Below, piece after piece: positions 42,984 through 56,200 of a DNA stretch of 64,000 nt (position 1 is its first letter; each line of letters starts with the position of its first letter). The DNA lies in contig NW_026944389.1 of the NCBI RefSeq assembly GCF_033439725.1, positions 558,001 to 622,000 on the forward strand, read 5' to 3'. The notes below the pieces were generated by a model, which worked only from the letters and a program-made list of their open reading frames with translations, ran no database searches and was not told where the DNA came from. The stretch comes from Neurospora tetraspora. Its lineage: Eukaryota; Ascomycota; Sordariomycetes; Sordariales; Sordariaceae. The position numbers were made by a program, and so were the translations under genes.

Positions 42984-45227
42984 CTACCACAGATCATCTT
43001 GGGGATCATACCGAGGACCCACCGTCTCACTCATCGCGCACCACTCCTTCGCGCTCTTTTTGGGCTTGCCAAGGACATCCTCATCCTCCTCCTCTTTGCC
43101 GCGCAGTAGAACCGAGCGATCGTAGAGCCGCTCGCCCGTCGACGTGTGCGGTCGCTGCGGATCAAACCAATTCGGTTTACAGTGCCGGTATCCATACTCG
43201 TTGTCAAAAAGTATGTGCGCGCCGAATTTTTCGTCCGTCACTAAATGACCATCGATATCCAGGTCCATGAGGTAGTCCAACGCGCTCTCTCGGTAGCTCT
43301 GGGAGTTGCGGTTACGGTAGTAGTTGAACATCCATTTAAGATCTTCCTTCCGCATTTGTTCGGGGTTCACGGCCCAGCAGCCGCGACGGACGAGGACGTC
43401 GCAGCAGAGAAGCTTGTTCTCCATGAAAGCGATCATGAGCGGGGTAAGGGACCGGGATGCAGGTCCCTGGGACCCTCGGACCTGCATGAGAGCCGGGGCG
43501 CCGGGGATGTTGAGGACTAGGCGGAGGACGTCGCACTGGAGTTCGGGAGAGAGCCGCTCTTTGGGGCATTTGCAGACGACGTGCAGGAGGGTGTTGCCTT
43601 GGTTGTCTGTGTGGTCGATTTTGGCGCCGTTGTTCAGTAGCTCACGGAGGACGCGGCTGAGGGTGCCGATGTTAACCCATGATGATGAGCGCATGGGCAT
43701 TTGAGGGCCATCGATGGCCTGCATGAGGACGTTGCGGCCGAGGGAGTTGGTAGCGTGGATGTCGGCGCCTGCCTTGATTAGAGCCTTGACGGCGGGCAGA
43801 TTGAGGTTTTGGACTGCTGCGATTAGTGGGGTGTCGCCAGGGCAATCTCTGGCTTCCAAGGCTGCTCCGCGGGCCACTAGCTTTTCGATCGTTGCCACTC
43901 GAGCTGAGCCATGCTGTACTGCTCTTGCATATTCTTCTTGCGGTGTTATTGCCCGTGCTGCTGGCAGCAGAAGGGATTCTGACAGCATAGGGAAGCGGGT
44001 ACCTTTGGCCAGAGGCATGGCGCACATGTGAAGGGGGGTTAGGCCTTTGCCGACATTAGTTGATATATATCCACGGTTGACGTCGGCGCCGAGGTCGATC
44101 AGTCTGTCTGCTTCTTCATAGTATCCGACACGACACGCTTCACCCAGTGGCGTGATGGTTGAGTACGGCAGGAAGATGTCAACATCTATGTTGATGTTGG
44201 CGCCGAGCTTGAGCAGCAGCGGCACGGTAGAATCCCAGCGGCGATACGCATATGCGTAGTAGAAGGGAGTAAGGGTCTTGTTGTCGCGCACATCGATTTC
44301 CGACTGTAGTCCAGCGCCCACCAGATATTGAACGACATGAACAAGGCCCTTACCGGCAGCATGGTGAAGGGCGGTAGCAGGGTTCTCGCGGTAGCCCGAA
44401 TTCTCCCACGGGGGATGAAGCTCCATTTGGATCGGTGCTCCACTGGCTAGAAGTTTAACAGCAGCCTCCTCCCTGGAATAGCAGATTGCGACATGGAGCG
44501 GCGTCCACCCTGCATAGTCAAAGCCTGAAGCCGGGCTTTCCATAGAGCTCAAGATTCCATATTCCCGCCAGCAAGGGCAGAACTGTTTGGCCACTACGTC
44601 CATCCGAGCACCACGTTCGAGCAGAGTGCTGATTGCTTTGACGTGGCCAGCTCTGGCGGCGAGATGGAGGGCAGTGTACCTGCGGCCGTACTTGGTTTGG
44701 ACCCATCTTCCCGAACTCTCAGAATCGTAGCGCCGGTCGTCATCGCCGAGTGTAGGCGAATAGTAGTCGAGTTCGTGTTCGGTATAGTCTTCGCCGTCGT
44801 CCGAGTAATCCGACATGGATTCGTCGTCATCTTCTGTGCTTCGTACACCGTGAGAGCTGCCGTTGCTACCGGCTAGCAAAGTGCTGCCGGGATCGCAGGC
44901 ACTTGCGACATCCCAGCCCGGGTGAAGCTGGCTTTCTCCAGTAAGGGCCTTGTCCCACTCTTTGGAAGACATGCACTGTTGGAATTCATAGTTGGGGTCT
45001 GCGCCGGAGTCGAGAGCTTTTATCAAGGTTCCGACCACTCCGTTGTGTGCTGCCCACTCGAGGGGATAGGGAAAGTCTCGCGATACTACGCGCTTGTAGA
45101 GGATAGGGTTCGCAACGTCGTATAACTTTTGGTTGGCTCTGGCAAGGGCAGCCAGGTCGCTCAAGCGGTCGAGGTTATCGATGACGAAAACAACGAGCTC
45201 TGTCGGAAGTGCCGATATGGAAGGCAT
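42984..45227 (-). CDS. F-box protein with ankyrin repeats
   Basis: This is a single-exon protein of 747 residues. Residues 5-47 (ALPTELVVFVIDNLDRLSDL and on to the NPILYKRVV end) match the F-box fold, which binds Skp1 in SCF ubiquitin ligases. An acidic linker with DDDESMSDYSDDGEDY lies at about 130-165. About nine or ten ankyrin repeats follow, for example YTALHLAARAGHVKAISTLL, WTPLHVAICYSREEAAVKLL, ITPLGEACRVGYYEEADRLI and DTPLIAAVQNLNLPAVKALI. The repeats probably bind the target protein; the target is unknown. Such F-box/ankyrin proteins are numerous in filamentous ascomycetes. The C-terminus (about 640-747) has no clear repeat. The ATG is preceded by a plausible leader. Confidence 0.85.
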   Translation of the reverse strand: MPSISALPTELVVFVIDNLDRLSDLAALARANQKLYDVANPILYKRVVSRDFPYPLEWAAHNGVVGTLIKALDSGADPNYEFQQCMSSKEWDKALTGESQLHPGWDVASACDPGSTLLAGSNGSSHGVRSTEDDDESMSDYSDDGEDYTEHELDYYSPTLGDDDRRYDSESSGRWVQTKYGRRYTALHLAARAGHVKAISTLLERGARMDVVAKQFCPCWREYGILSSMESPASGFDYAGWTPLHVAICYSREEAAVKLLASGAPIQMELHPPWENSGYRENPATALHHAAGKGLVHVVQYLVGAGLQSEIDVRDNKTLTPFYYAYAYRRWDSTVPLLLKLGANINIDVDIFLPYSTITPLGEACRVGYYEEADRLIDLGADVNRGYISTNVGKGLTPLHMCAMPLAKGTRFPMLSESLLLPAARAITPQEEYARAVQHGSARVATIEKLVARGAALEARDCPGDTPLIAAVQNLNLPAVKALIKAGADIHATNSLGRNVLMQAIDGPQMPMRSSSWVNIGTLSRVLRELLNNGAKIDHTDNQGNTLLHVVCKCPKERLSPELQCDVLRLVLNIPGAPALMQVRGSQGPASRSLTPLMIAFMENKLLCCDVLVRRGCWAVNPEQMRKEDLKWMFNYYRNRNSQSYRESALDYLMDLDIDGHLVTDEKFGAHILFDNEYGYRHCKPNWFDPQRPHTSTGERLYDRSVLLRGKEEEDEDVLGKPKKSAKEWCAMSETVGPRYDPQDDLW

Positions 45228-46868
45228 GGTCGAGGGCGCCGGGCAGAGAAGGACGTCGGGACAAAGAACTGGCGATATGTACTACGTAGATGACGGAGTA
45301 CGAGCGGGACTCTACAGTTCAATTTCGGCGCGTTCGGATTCGAAGTTGCGCACAAGGTTGGTTGGTATCACGGCGCCGTCAACGGTTTGTCATACAACGG
45401 TCGACGGTAATGACAGCTCGGTTGCACGAAAAAGAGGGTAGAGAAAGAAAAAAAAAAAAAAAAAGTGATGTAGAGGATCGGGGGAAACTCCGCGGGCCTA
45501 GGCGACGCGATCGGATTCCCGTACCCGTCGAAGGATTCGTAGTTCGCGGAAAGATGCTGTCGTGGATTCGCAATAGTGAGCGGATAGTGAGCGGCTAGCA
45601 CTGATAACGGTTAGTTAGAGGCACTAACGGGGCCAAACTTCAAAGAGTGGGGGGAACGGTTATGCAGAATCCAGCCATTTACCCCTGGCTGGACCTTTAA
45701 CACGTTGAATAAGGTAAGGACAAGAGGGGAGGGCAGCGTTACGTTATGAGACCACCAATGAGCGAGGTCAGACCAGTGCTGACGGGAGTTGTGGTGGTGG
45801 TGTTTTTGGTCGTTCCGTTTGCTGACGAGAGAGGGGAGGGTCGTGAGAAGTGTACGGAGGACATGGAAGAAGCGCGATGGCGGGAAAGGGAAAGGTGCGC
45901 GCTGGGTCAAAGCTCCAGTCCAGTGAGCATCAGCCGGCTAAAAAGATGGCGGCGGCAGGCAGTTTGATAACGCATCTAACAGCATCAATTATCCCCCCAG
46001 ATTGGCCATCAAACCTTTAACAACGTCCGCATCTTCCTCTCTCGAAATCGCATCTCGGAATTGATGGAGATGAAGCCATCATGCAAAGCCGTTGAAACCT
46101 TACTGCTTTGAGAAGCAGGAGATGCTGGCCCCGACCGAATGTGGATTTTCACTGGCTTGTCAGTTGCCAATTCGGTCATAATCAGGTGCTGCTGCGTTAG
46201 GTTGCATTCTGCCGAGCCCCGGTTAGCCGCGGATGTGTCGCGGATGTGCCCCGGATGTGCCCCTGATTACATATGACGAGAGGAGAAGGAAACGACGACA
46301 GATTGTTGAAGGCAGAGAAGAGCAGCAGCTGATTGAGAAGCGGCGGAAGATTTAGATGGATTGACTTTGATATACTGTAGTACTCACGAGGAAGAAGGAA
46401 ATGGGGGAGTTGGAGAAGAAACGAAAAGCATGACGAAATCTCTGCACATTGCACTTCCCCCGACCTAACTGCTGAGATTCACATTGCTCCCTTGTTCCTT
46501 CCGAACCAGAAAATATCACGACAATGGCTTTTTAAGGTAGATTCTCTCGTGAGTGTATCATGGCCTGGAATGTACCCAACTTTCACTTATTAAACTATCG
46601 TCCTTTTATCTATCTTCCCAACACCCAAACCTCGGCAGGGCCTCATCCCGTCCTGATTGCAGACCAAAGGAACAAACGAGCCAGAGGGGCAGGTGGTATC
46701 AAGAGGTTCATCATGTCTACATCTGATTACAAACAATGTGATTGATGCCGGTGTGTGTCCCAGCACCTACCTATCCAGACCAAAAAAAAAAAAAAAAACA
46801 GCAGCCCAGGGGCAGAACGCCAAAAAAAAAAAGCAAAGTACCCAAAAGCCCGGCGGATGGATCCCTCA
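45228..46868. other. intergenic region, no gene found
   Basis: It holds poly-A runs near 45450 and 46780-46835 and purine-rich patches. Open frames are short. The stretch right after 45227 is the promoter side of the minus-strand F-box gene, and the stretch before 46869 is the 3' side of the SDR-like gene. Confidence 0.45.
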
Positions 46869-49022
46869 TCACATAAAACCATTACCAACAACAAAAGCAC
46901 TCCCCGTAACCCTAACAAACTCATCCTCAACATGCAACCAGACCTTCCTCACCATATCCTGCTCCTCCCTCATCACCCTCAGCGCCTCCTCCGTCTTGAC
47001 GCTTAATCCCTCCCCATCGTTACTAACCGAGTAGACTCCGCTCCCTTCCCTGCCATCTGTTCCCCTTGCCACTTTCAGGGTCATGGTGGCCATAGACGAG
47101 GAACTCGTCCGCGAGTGCGAGGAGTGCACGGAGCCGGATGATGGTCTGCTGTTGCTGTTGTTGTTGTTGCTGTTGTTATTGCCGTTGTTGTTGTTGTTCG
47201 CTGCAGCTCCCAGGCCTAATAGCCCAAGCCCGACACCAGAAGTCTCCTGCCCCTCAACATCCCTCCCCTCCCTCGCCGGAAACCTCGCACTAGTAGCCAT
47301 AAACAACTGCCTCTCGCCCGCCTCCGCCACGGGGATCGTCACCAGCGGTCCAATCACTTTAAACACCCCCCTCAGCACCGTGATGGCCGTTTTGTTGGTA
47401 TCCTGCCCCAGCTTCGTCCTTACCAAGCCGGGGTGGGTATGGACGAACGAAATGTCGGGTGCTTCGAGGGCGAGGGATTCCAGCGCGAGCGTCATCATGG
47501 CGGACGAGTGTGCACGTGCCGGGTACATGGCGAGACGGCGCCATTGGAAGTCGCCCGTGTCGATGGACCCTTCTTTGGTGCCGTTGAAGACGGAGACGAC
47601 GCGCCGGAGGGAGGACGCTTTTTGGAGTTCCGGGAGCAGGTTGACGATGAAGCGGATGCGGGCGTAGAAGAGTACGGCGGAGGGGTAGTGGAGGGATTCT
47701 TTGGTGTCTGTCGGGGGGTGTTAGTTGTGTTTGTTTGGGGGTAGGAGGGGGGTGGAGGAGGGGGAGGAGGATGAGATATGTGATGAGGAGAAGTGAACGC
47801 CAGCAGCAATGACCAAAAAGGTCAGCGCAGCGTCCGTCGTCCCGCCTCCCTCACCTCTCTCCACCCCTTTTGAGGAGAAGTTCTCAAGTTCAAACATACC
47901 TTTCCCCATAATCGTGGTCCCAGTACTCAAAAACAGCAAATTCACCACTCTCTCCTTGCACTTAATCTCCCTACAAACATCATCCACATTTGCCAACAGA
48001 CTCACATCCGCGCTTCTGTAATGATACTCCCCCTCCGGGTTAATAGTCGCCAGTTCCGCGCCCACCCGTTCTCCATCCTTCCTATCTCTCCCCACAATGT
48101 ACACCCTCGGCGCCACCGCGTACCGTGCAAACTGCTTCAGCGTCGCTTCACCGATACCCCTCGTACCGCCCACGAACACGGCCACCAGCCCAGAGGGCAA
48201 GGAAGACACAATGTGCGCGTTGGAAGTCTGGATCTGCTCGAGGGTGGCCATGCTTGGTTGCCGCTTGTGGCTGCCGCCGCTGCGGTTGGAGGAGGTGCAG
48301 GTGGTGGTGTTGGTGCCTTGAGCCTGAGCGGCGGTGCCGGGACCGTGGCGGCCGATGCCGATGCCGTTGGGGGAGAGGCCCCGGGGGTTGCTGTTGTAGT
48401 TCTGGTTGTGGCCGGTGGACGGGGAGTAGACGGAGGAGGAGGCCTGGTTGTTGGAGCTGGAGCTGGAGCTACTGCCGCCGACAATGTAAGGGCTGTTAGT
48501 GCTGGTGCTGGAGCGGCCGGTGGATGCGGAGCGGGAGGAGGTGTGGCTTCTGGTGCGGGTGGTGACGAAGATGCCCGGGTTGGAGGATGACCCGGAGTTA
48601 CTGGATGAGTTGTTGGAGTAATTGCTGCTGCTGGTGCCCGAGGTGTTGGTGTTGGTGGAGGTTAAGGGCCCGAAGTAGTCACGGTCACCGTAACGGTCAC
48701 GGTCACGATCACCCCGCGGGGTGGACGTGTTGGACGAAGAAGTGGCGCCGGCGTTGGCGGAGGCGGAGTTGTGCGAGGCATACGCATCCACACCCAAGTT
48801 CGTTTCCGCGGCGGTGAATTGAAGATCCCCTAGTAGCAGCGCGGGCCAATTCCCATCTCTCGATCCAAAAGCACTAATGTTGCCGCCAGTCGTGATGGGA
48901 TAGTCGCACAAGGTGCTGCCACTGATGCTGGGCGCGATGCTAGGTGCGATGCTGGGGGCGACGCTCCGGGATGATGACGGCCGTGGAGGCGCGGAGAGTG
49001 GAGTAGTGGTGATGGACGACAT
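46869..49022 (-). CDS. SDR-fold protein with long disordered N-terminus
   Basis: Exon 1 is 49022-47900 and exon 2 is 47707-46869 on the minus strand, with a 192-nt intron (GTATGT...ACAG), giving 653 residues. The first 270 residues are Ser/Asn/Thr-rich and disordered. The dinucleotide-binding motif GGTRGIG starts at residue 285, followed by VYIVGRD and an Asp-rich ADVSLL. FLSTGT fits strand 5. In place of the catalytic YxxxK the sequence reads FYARIRF, as in a fungal SDR-like group with Arg for Lys. HTHPGLVRTKLG is the usual region after the catalytic helix. The C-terminal part contains a poly-Asn insert coded by a GTT-rich stretch (47148-47200). A reductase-like function is likely but unproven. 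Confidence 0.75.
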
Positions 49023-52000
49023 GTTATGTGTTGTCGTTTTCTGATGTGACCGTCGGTCTGTCTGAGTTGGTTGTTTCTGAGAACTCGGAGAGGAAAGGAG
49101 TGGACTAATAAGATACTCCGATGGGGATGGATGAGTTGGCTATGTACCTCTTTGCTGTCCGGCATGCAGTAGTAGCTCGGAGTTGGTAGAACAAGCAGTT
49201 AGGATGTGTTTCAGTTCCCGACCAACAAGCAAGGTTGTGTAGCAGCAAAGAGAGAAGGATAATGGACAAACATTGGTCTACACATATCTTGTCAAAGCTG
49301 TCAGCGGGAAAGAGATCGACAGGGCTGCATCCAGCATCCAGAGCCGACCGTTGCTATTTCCCTGTATGCGCGCCTAGGCAGTGGGGTCCCAACCTCGAGG
49401 TATGGATATGGATGGATATGGGTATGGATATCATCTGACAAGACTGTTGCCTGGAGTGTTGACGTAGTGTATGTGATATGAAAGGAAAAGTAAAGCACTG
49501 AAACAGACCAGAGAAACAGTGTACGATACGAGACGCAAAGGGAATCATACGGCCCAATGTCCGCTCAAGGTCAAACTAACGCCCCGGATTTCCACTTGGG
49601 ATCGACGACACTAACGCCGGCTGTTGCGTCCATTTTGAGAGCAAAGAGTCAGGTTGGTGTATCCGAATGATACTATCTTGGTGCCAGGTGATAATGGGGG
49701 TACATAATGGTAATCTCTTTGTCTGATTACATTATGCTGATAATACAGTTGATGGCTACGAACGAAGTAGAGGTAGGTGAACTGTATAGGGGAAACGTTA
49801 TTTTTTGCGTTTCTTTTGCATGTGTCAAACACCAAAGCAAGATGATGAGCTGCATCCTCTTTTCTTTCTGACAGCTGAAATAGGTCATAACTGTCAAGCA
49901 AAAAGCAAAGAAGAGTGTTGCTCCCCCTGTCCATGGTTTGTCTCGGATGGGACCGACTCGATTTGGGGTGTTCATCCGTTGTTCGTTGTCCAATGTCCGT
50001 TGTGATGATTGTCCTTGATTGTCCTGACTTTTAATGTGACTTGGGGACGGGCCGAGTCCGAGTCACAGGAACCAAGATGAGATGAACTGATGGAGACCGG
50101 ACCTCAAAAACAGCGTCATTACACTAAAGCTCGCTAGGTGGGCTAGGTTCGGCAGACGCTTGAGTGCCTGACCTGAGCTAGCTAGCGGTACCGGAAAGAA
50201 AATAAGACAAAACGGAAGTGAGGTGATGCTCTTATTTGGTCCATGTCTCATCTTTTCAAGAACCGCCATTTGCACAAGCGAGAGCGAGGATCAAATGTCG
50301 AACATAGTTTAAAAATGGCTTACCGTGGGTCCCCCAAGTAGGAGGCAGTGTATATAAGGGGGGAGCGGTAGCCGATGTTTGGATATCAAGTTTGGCGAGT
50401 CGGTTGTTGGTTCTTCGCTCTTTTTGTCTTGTATTTTTCTGTGATTGTCTTGGTGTTCTTTTCTTGTTGTTTCTTGGGAAACGAATGAACACTGCCAGTG
50501 GAAAGGAGAGATCTCCACCATGTGCTGGGAAGTTGCACTCGGGTCCGACTTCCGGCCAGCGACAGCGGCACATGACAAACTGTTGGGAAGACGAAGACCA
50601 CACCACAGGCATCATGCCTCGAGAGGAAAACTAAAGGAGTCAAGATACACGACGGGAACGACTGCCTTCGTGCCTGAAGCTGAACGAGGAGATGCCTGGA
50701 TGAATGTAAGCTGGGGAGGAAGGAGACGACGGCACTCGGACTCGAAAAAAAGTTGACAGCCCCTTTTCCATCCTCCGCCAGTTCGTCCCTTCCACTGCCC
50801 TGCCAAGGTCAGCGTTAGTGTGCCCCGCATTGGGATTCCAGTGCTCCACAGGTACCCGCACTTTAGCTCGATCTGCGGGATCTGCATAAGCTCGCTCCAC
50901 ACTTTTCCCGTTTGGACCTAGGTCGGCTGGGTAAGTGGAGGGCCAATTGGCGTTTGCAGATCCAATTTTGAACCATCCCGCATCCGTGCGAGTCCAGGGG
51001 CCATCAAGGTTGGTCGGTTTGAACAAAAGGGTGTTGTTGGATGTTGGAAGGAGACAACAAAGTGCGAGCTTGGTGGTCTCTCATGCCGTCTTTATAAAAT
51101 TGAACAAGCGCAAACTCCTTCTTGCGCCTTCTTGCTCCTTCTTGCGCCTTCTACGCCTCAAAGATCATGCAGTTGGATAATTGACGAGGTGGTTGGGCAT
51201 TTCTGCATTTCCACTTGCATTCTTGTCATTGTCCACAAGAATTCCAAGTTTTTCTTTCCTTCTTTTCCACTTCTTCCACTCTTCTGGCCACTCTCACCGA
51301 CCGCCGGAGTTTCTTTGCTCGGAGCCAAGACCCCACTTATTAATGCAGGTCCCGACCTCCAAGGCAAGAGGGCCCCACTACCACTTCCTGTGCTTCTTCC
51401 CCGGCCGCCGAGAGAGACCGCTCCGTCTTTCGGGACCGGATTTCACGGATTTCCGTTTCCATTTTGTGGTTCCTCTCTGTTTCCTCATTCTTCGTTACCC
51501 CTTTTCGTTTCCCCAAATGCTGTTCTATCCAAGTGCCGCATTCGCTGTTCTGCATGTATCTCCCAGCCTTCAATTCGGCACTTGGAGTCCTGGACCGTGC
51601 CCTGGCGTACCTTATCCAAACACGACAATGACAGCAGGTTGAACCATGTCGTCGGCGACCTCGATTGTTGGCCAGTTCGGATCGTAAGATAGGAGTACTG
51701 CCGATACAGTATATATTGTAAGTTTGCCGGTGAGTGAAATACTTGTTTGTACGGTCTCTTGTTTGGCTTATTTGGCTTGTGGCAAGTTCCGCAAAAAAAG
51801 GGGACATGGATGTCATGTGAATGTTACGGTGTACACCCGAGCATTCGGACCAACCATTCGGGATGCAACCTCGAGTATCTTGTTTGTACGACTTGCCTTG
51901 CTCACAACCCAGAGCCGCTGGACTGTCGGGGTTGAAGTTGGATTTGGACTTGGTTCGGCATGTTGAATTTTCCCGATCGAGATGCATCTGCTTTGTCGTC

Positions 52001-53281
52001 AACCAACACCTGCCACCGCAAGACAAAAGGCTCAAGAGATGGGGACAGCGTGGGGAGCATAAAGTCGACACCGACTTGTTGTGCTCTTCCACCACGTTGA
52101 CCGCCCTGTAACACAAGCTTCCCCAGACCGTCCCTTGGTAAACAACGCACCAAAACAATCCGAGTCAGTAGTACAACCCCCAGAGATATGGTCTGACAGG
52201 GCGCATCCCATGCCGTCTCACAAAGCCGCAAACCGAATATCGGCCGACGACGGATGCAGGGAATTTGTTCGTCGATCCGGCAGGCAGACCAATGAGGGTC
52301 CGTGTAAGACAAGGTCTTGGAGACGGGCTCGACAGGATGGATGCACAACACCAAAAACCACGAAGGGATATGCAAATCCCCATCCGGATACAACTCAAGT
52401 CTCACGCAAGCACACACACACAATGATCCGCCCTGTGAAACATTCGCATTCAAGCGGCCGCAAATGCGGCTAAGACTTTGGTGTTGTCGAAGCTTGCAAA
52501 GCTTGAAGTCGATCGATCCCGGACGTGGAGACCATGAACTATGGGGGTTGGACTCGGTCTTGGCTCCATGTGGACTCCCATGTCCTGGACAGTCCTGGAT
52601 GCCCTGGATAAAGGTCTCCGAACGTGGGGTCCCCCATGATCTCGTACCTTGACGGACCGACGGAGTATCATAAGCGGTCCACCCAGAGCCACCCAAAGGA
52701 CCTCACCTCCACTTCGGCCTCGATCGGATTCGCATCTAAGCCAAGCAGATAACGCGATAGCAAATCGTGGACAGCACTATGGGAGCTGGGGACCTGCTTT
52801 AGAGGCAAGATACACAGTCCATGACAGTATCAACCAAGGGTTCTCTAAAGATCGTCCCCTTTTTCAGCTTGGTATAGTATGGCCCTGTTCGGCCCTCTTC
52901 AACTTTCCGTTGCATCGTGCCCTGACTTGCCTGACTAACCTGACCGAACATCATCAAGTGGCGGCGTCTTATTCCTTGGAGGAGATCAGATTCACTAAGC
53001 CCGGACCGGGACATCCAGAGACACATCTCACACCCACCATACCTACTTCTAATACTTAACTCTTCCCACATCCCGCTTCCCAGGGAGAAACACCTAGCTT
53101 GCCATCACTCATCCAAGATACCCCTCCCTCCAACCTTGTGCCCTTACACCTCCCCTCTCGTAATCTGTGAGCATATCATACTTTGTCGTTTTCAACATTA
53201 ACGAAGTTGACGAAACGACATAACGAAACCATACGACTCTTACGACTCCCTCTTAATTTTATACCCCTACATATCATCATA
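49023..53281. other. 4.3-kb intergenic region between the divergent SDR-like and PKS genes
   Basis: I find no convincing gene. Frames of 260-270 codons on the minus strand (51340-52158 and 51902-52696) overlap each other, begin without ATG and have no motif. A TATA-like TTTATAAAG at about 51094-51102 on either strand could mark a transcript. The last 250 bases before 53282 are CT/CA-rich, as in a leader. Confidence 0.45.
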
Positions 53282-56200
53282 ATGGATTCCAACATGCCTA
53301 TTGCCATTGTTGGCATGAGCTGCCGATTCGCTGGCGATGTCGACAGCCCGTCTAAGCTCTGGGATCTTTTGGCTCAAGGAAAGAGTGCCTGGTCGGAGAT
53401 TCCCAAGGATCGATTCAATATCGATGGATTTCATCACCCCAACTTTGAGAAGCTCAATGGCGTATGTCTTCCGCCCGGATCAGGGAGAAATAGTGAGAAG
53501 CTAACATAGCTCGCAGACAAACGTAATAGGAGGCCACTTTATGAAGGAGGATATTGGCCTGTTTGATGCGCACTTCTTCAACCTTTCTGCCGAGACTGCT
53601 GCTGCGTTGGATCCCCAGTTCCGTCTGCAGCTCGAGTCAACATATGAGGCCCTTGAGAGCGGTAGGTTTCCCTTCTCCAAACAGATGAACGCAGTAACTG
53701 ACCCCAAACAGCTGGTATCACTCTTCAGGATGTGGCTGGCTCCAACACCTCCGTCTACGCCGGCTCCTTCTTCCGGGACTACCACGAGAGTTTGATCCGT
53801 GACCCCGACACACTTCCCCGCTTCCTCCTCATGGGCACCGGCGCCGCCATGGCCTCCAACCGTCTCTCCCACTTCTTCGACCTCCGCGGTCCCAGCATGT
53901 CCGTCGACACCGGCTGCTCCACCACCCTCACAGCGCTTCACCAAGCCTGCCAGAGCTTGCGTTCGGGCGAATCCACCATGTCCATCGTGGGCGGCGCCAA
54001 CATCATGTTCAACCCCGACATGTTCCTCGCCATGTCCTCCATGACGCTCATTTCCAAGGACGGTCGGTCCTGGGCCTTCGACAGCCGCGCCAACGGCTAC
54101 GGTCGCGGCGAAGGTTCCGCGACGGTCATTCTCAAGCCCCTTGACGCCGCTCTGCGCGACGGCGACCCCATCCGCGCTATCATCCGCGACAGCGGTATCA
54201 ACCAGGACGGCAAGACCGAGACCATCACCACGCCCAGCGGCGAGGCGCAGGAGGCCTTGATCCGCGCCTGCTACGAGCGCGCAGGCCTCGATCCGGGACA
54301 GACGACGTACTTCGAGGCGCACGGAACGGGTACTCCGACGGGCGATCCGATCGAGGTGGGCGCCATCGCTTCGGTGTTCAAGGACTCGCGCAAGGGCGAT
54401 GGCGAGGACGCGCTGCTGCGCATTGGCTCCGTCAAGACCAACATCGGTCATACCGAGACTGCTTCGGGTGTGGCGGCCATCATCAAGGTCGCGTTGGCGC
54501 TGGAGAGGGGCCAGATCCCGCCGAGCGTCAACTTTGAGAAGCCGAATGCGAAGTTGAGCTTGGACGAGTGGAAGCTGAAGGTCCCCACCGAGCTGGAGGA
54601 GTGGGTTGGCAAAGACGGCATCAGGCGCGCGAGCATTAACAATTTCGGCTATGGCGGGTCGAATGCGCACGTGATTATGGAGGATTATAGCAGCTACATC
54701 GCTACGACTCAGCGGACAAGGGGGCTCTGGAATGGCGCTGAGGGCCGCGCTAACGGGCGCACTAACGGCCACCACCACGCTGATAGCGGAATCGCCATCG
54801 ACGACCTTGACAACGTCAACGTCAACGACCACTCCAAAGTCTTCCTCCTCTCCGCCAAAGACGAGAAGGCCACCGAGCGCATGATCGCCAACCTCAAGAC
54901 TTACCTCCAGGATCAGAAGTCCAAGAAATCCACCGACGAAAATGTCCTCCTCTCCAACCTCGCCCACACCCTCTGCGCCCGCCGCACCCTCTTCCCCTGG
55001 ACCGCCACCTTCTCCGGCGCCTCCATCGACTCCCTCATCCGCACCCTCGACTCGGGCCGCATCAAGCCCGCCAAAGCCTCTCCCACCGCCCCGCGCATCG
55101 GCTTCGTCTTCACCGGCCAAGGCGCCCAATGGTGGGCCATGGGCAAGGAGCTCATCGACGCCTACCCCGTCTTCAAGGCCGCTTTGCTAGACTGCGACGT
55201 CGAGATCAAGAAACTCGGCGCCACTTGGAACATGGTCGAGGAGCTGAACCGCGATGCCGAGACTAGCAAGGTCAATCAGCTCGATTATAGCACCCCCGTG
55301 TGTGTCGCTGTGCAGATTGCCCTGGTGGAACTGTTGAAGGCGTGGGGCATCAAGCCCACGGCTGTGACTTCCCACTCGTCCGGTGAAATCGCGGCTGCTT
55401 ATGCCGCTGGCGCGCTGGACCTGCCGAGCGCGATGGCGATTGCGTTTGCTCGAGGCGGTTTGGCTAGCGAGGGCAACCGGCAGTTTGCGAGGAAGGGAGG
55501 CATGATGGCTGTTGGCTTGGGCAGGGAGGAGGGCGAGAAGTACCTTCCCATGGTTACCCAGGGCCAGGTTGTCGTTGCTTGCGAGAACTCCCCGACGAGC
55601 ATTACCTTGTCTGGTGATGTCGAGGGCTTGGTCGAGCTCGAGCAGGTCATGAAGGAGGAGAATATCTTTGCCAGACGGCTCAAGGTCGATGCAGCCTGGC
55701 ATTCGCATCACATGGAGGCTGTCGCTGATGCGTATTATGCGAGCATGGATAAGAAGGTTAAGCCGGCCAAGAGCAAGTTGGATATGATCTTCTCCTCCCC
55801 TTGCACGGGCAAGCGGATGGATAAGGTCAGCGAGATTGGCAGCCCGGGACACTGGGTGCGCTCGTTGACGGGTTGTGTCCGCTTCGTGGATGCGTTCCGC
55901 AGCATGGTCTTTGCTGAGGAGGGTGGCGAGCCGACGGTTGATATGGTTATCGAGGTCGGTCCGCACGCGGCGCTGTCGGGTCCTATTCAGGATATCCTGG
56001 CTATGCCCGAGTTTAAGGGGGTTAATATCCTTTATGGCAGCTGCTTGATTCGCAAGAAGAGCGCGGTTGATACCATGCAGGATTTGGTCGGTGACCTTGT
56101 TCGCAAGGGATACCCCGTTAATCTCAAGGCTGTCAACTTCCCCTTTGGCACTGAGGGTGTCAAGGTGTTGACTGACTTGCCTGCTTACCCCTGGAATCAC

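Noticed and set aside
50640-51026. Minus-strand gene beneath a TATA-like TTTATAAAG
   Set aside because: The frame starts at TTG with no ATG, and the peptide has no family resemblance. The promoter-like word alone is not enough.
51340-52158. 272-codon minus frame upstream of the PKS
   Set aside because: It does not begin with ATG, overlaps the next frame (51902-52696), and shows no motif or leader.
53501-55129. 542-codon antisense frame over the ketosynthase
   Set aside because: Same cause: a shadow of codon bias, Gly/Val/Asp-rich and without a domain.
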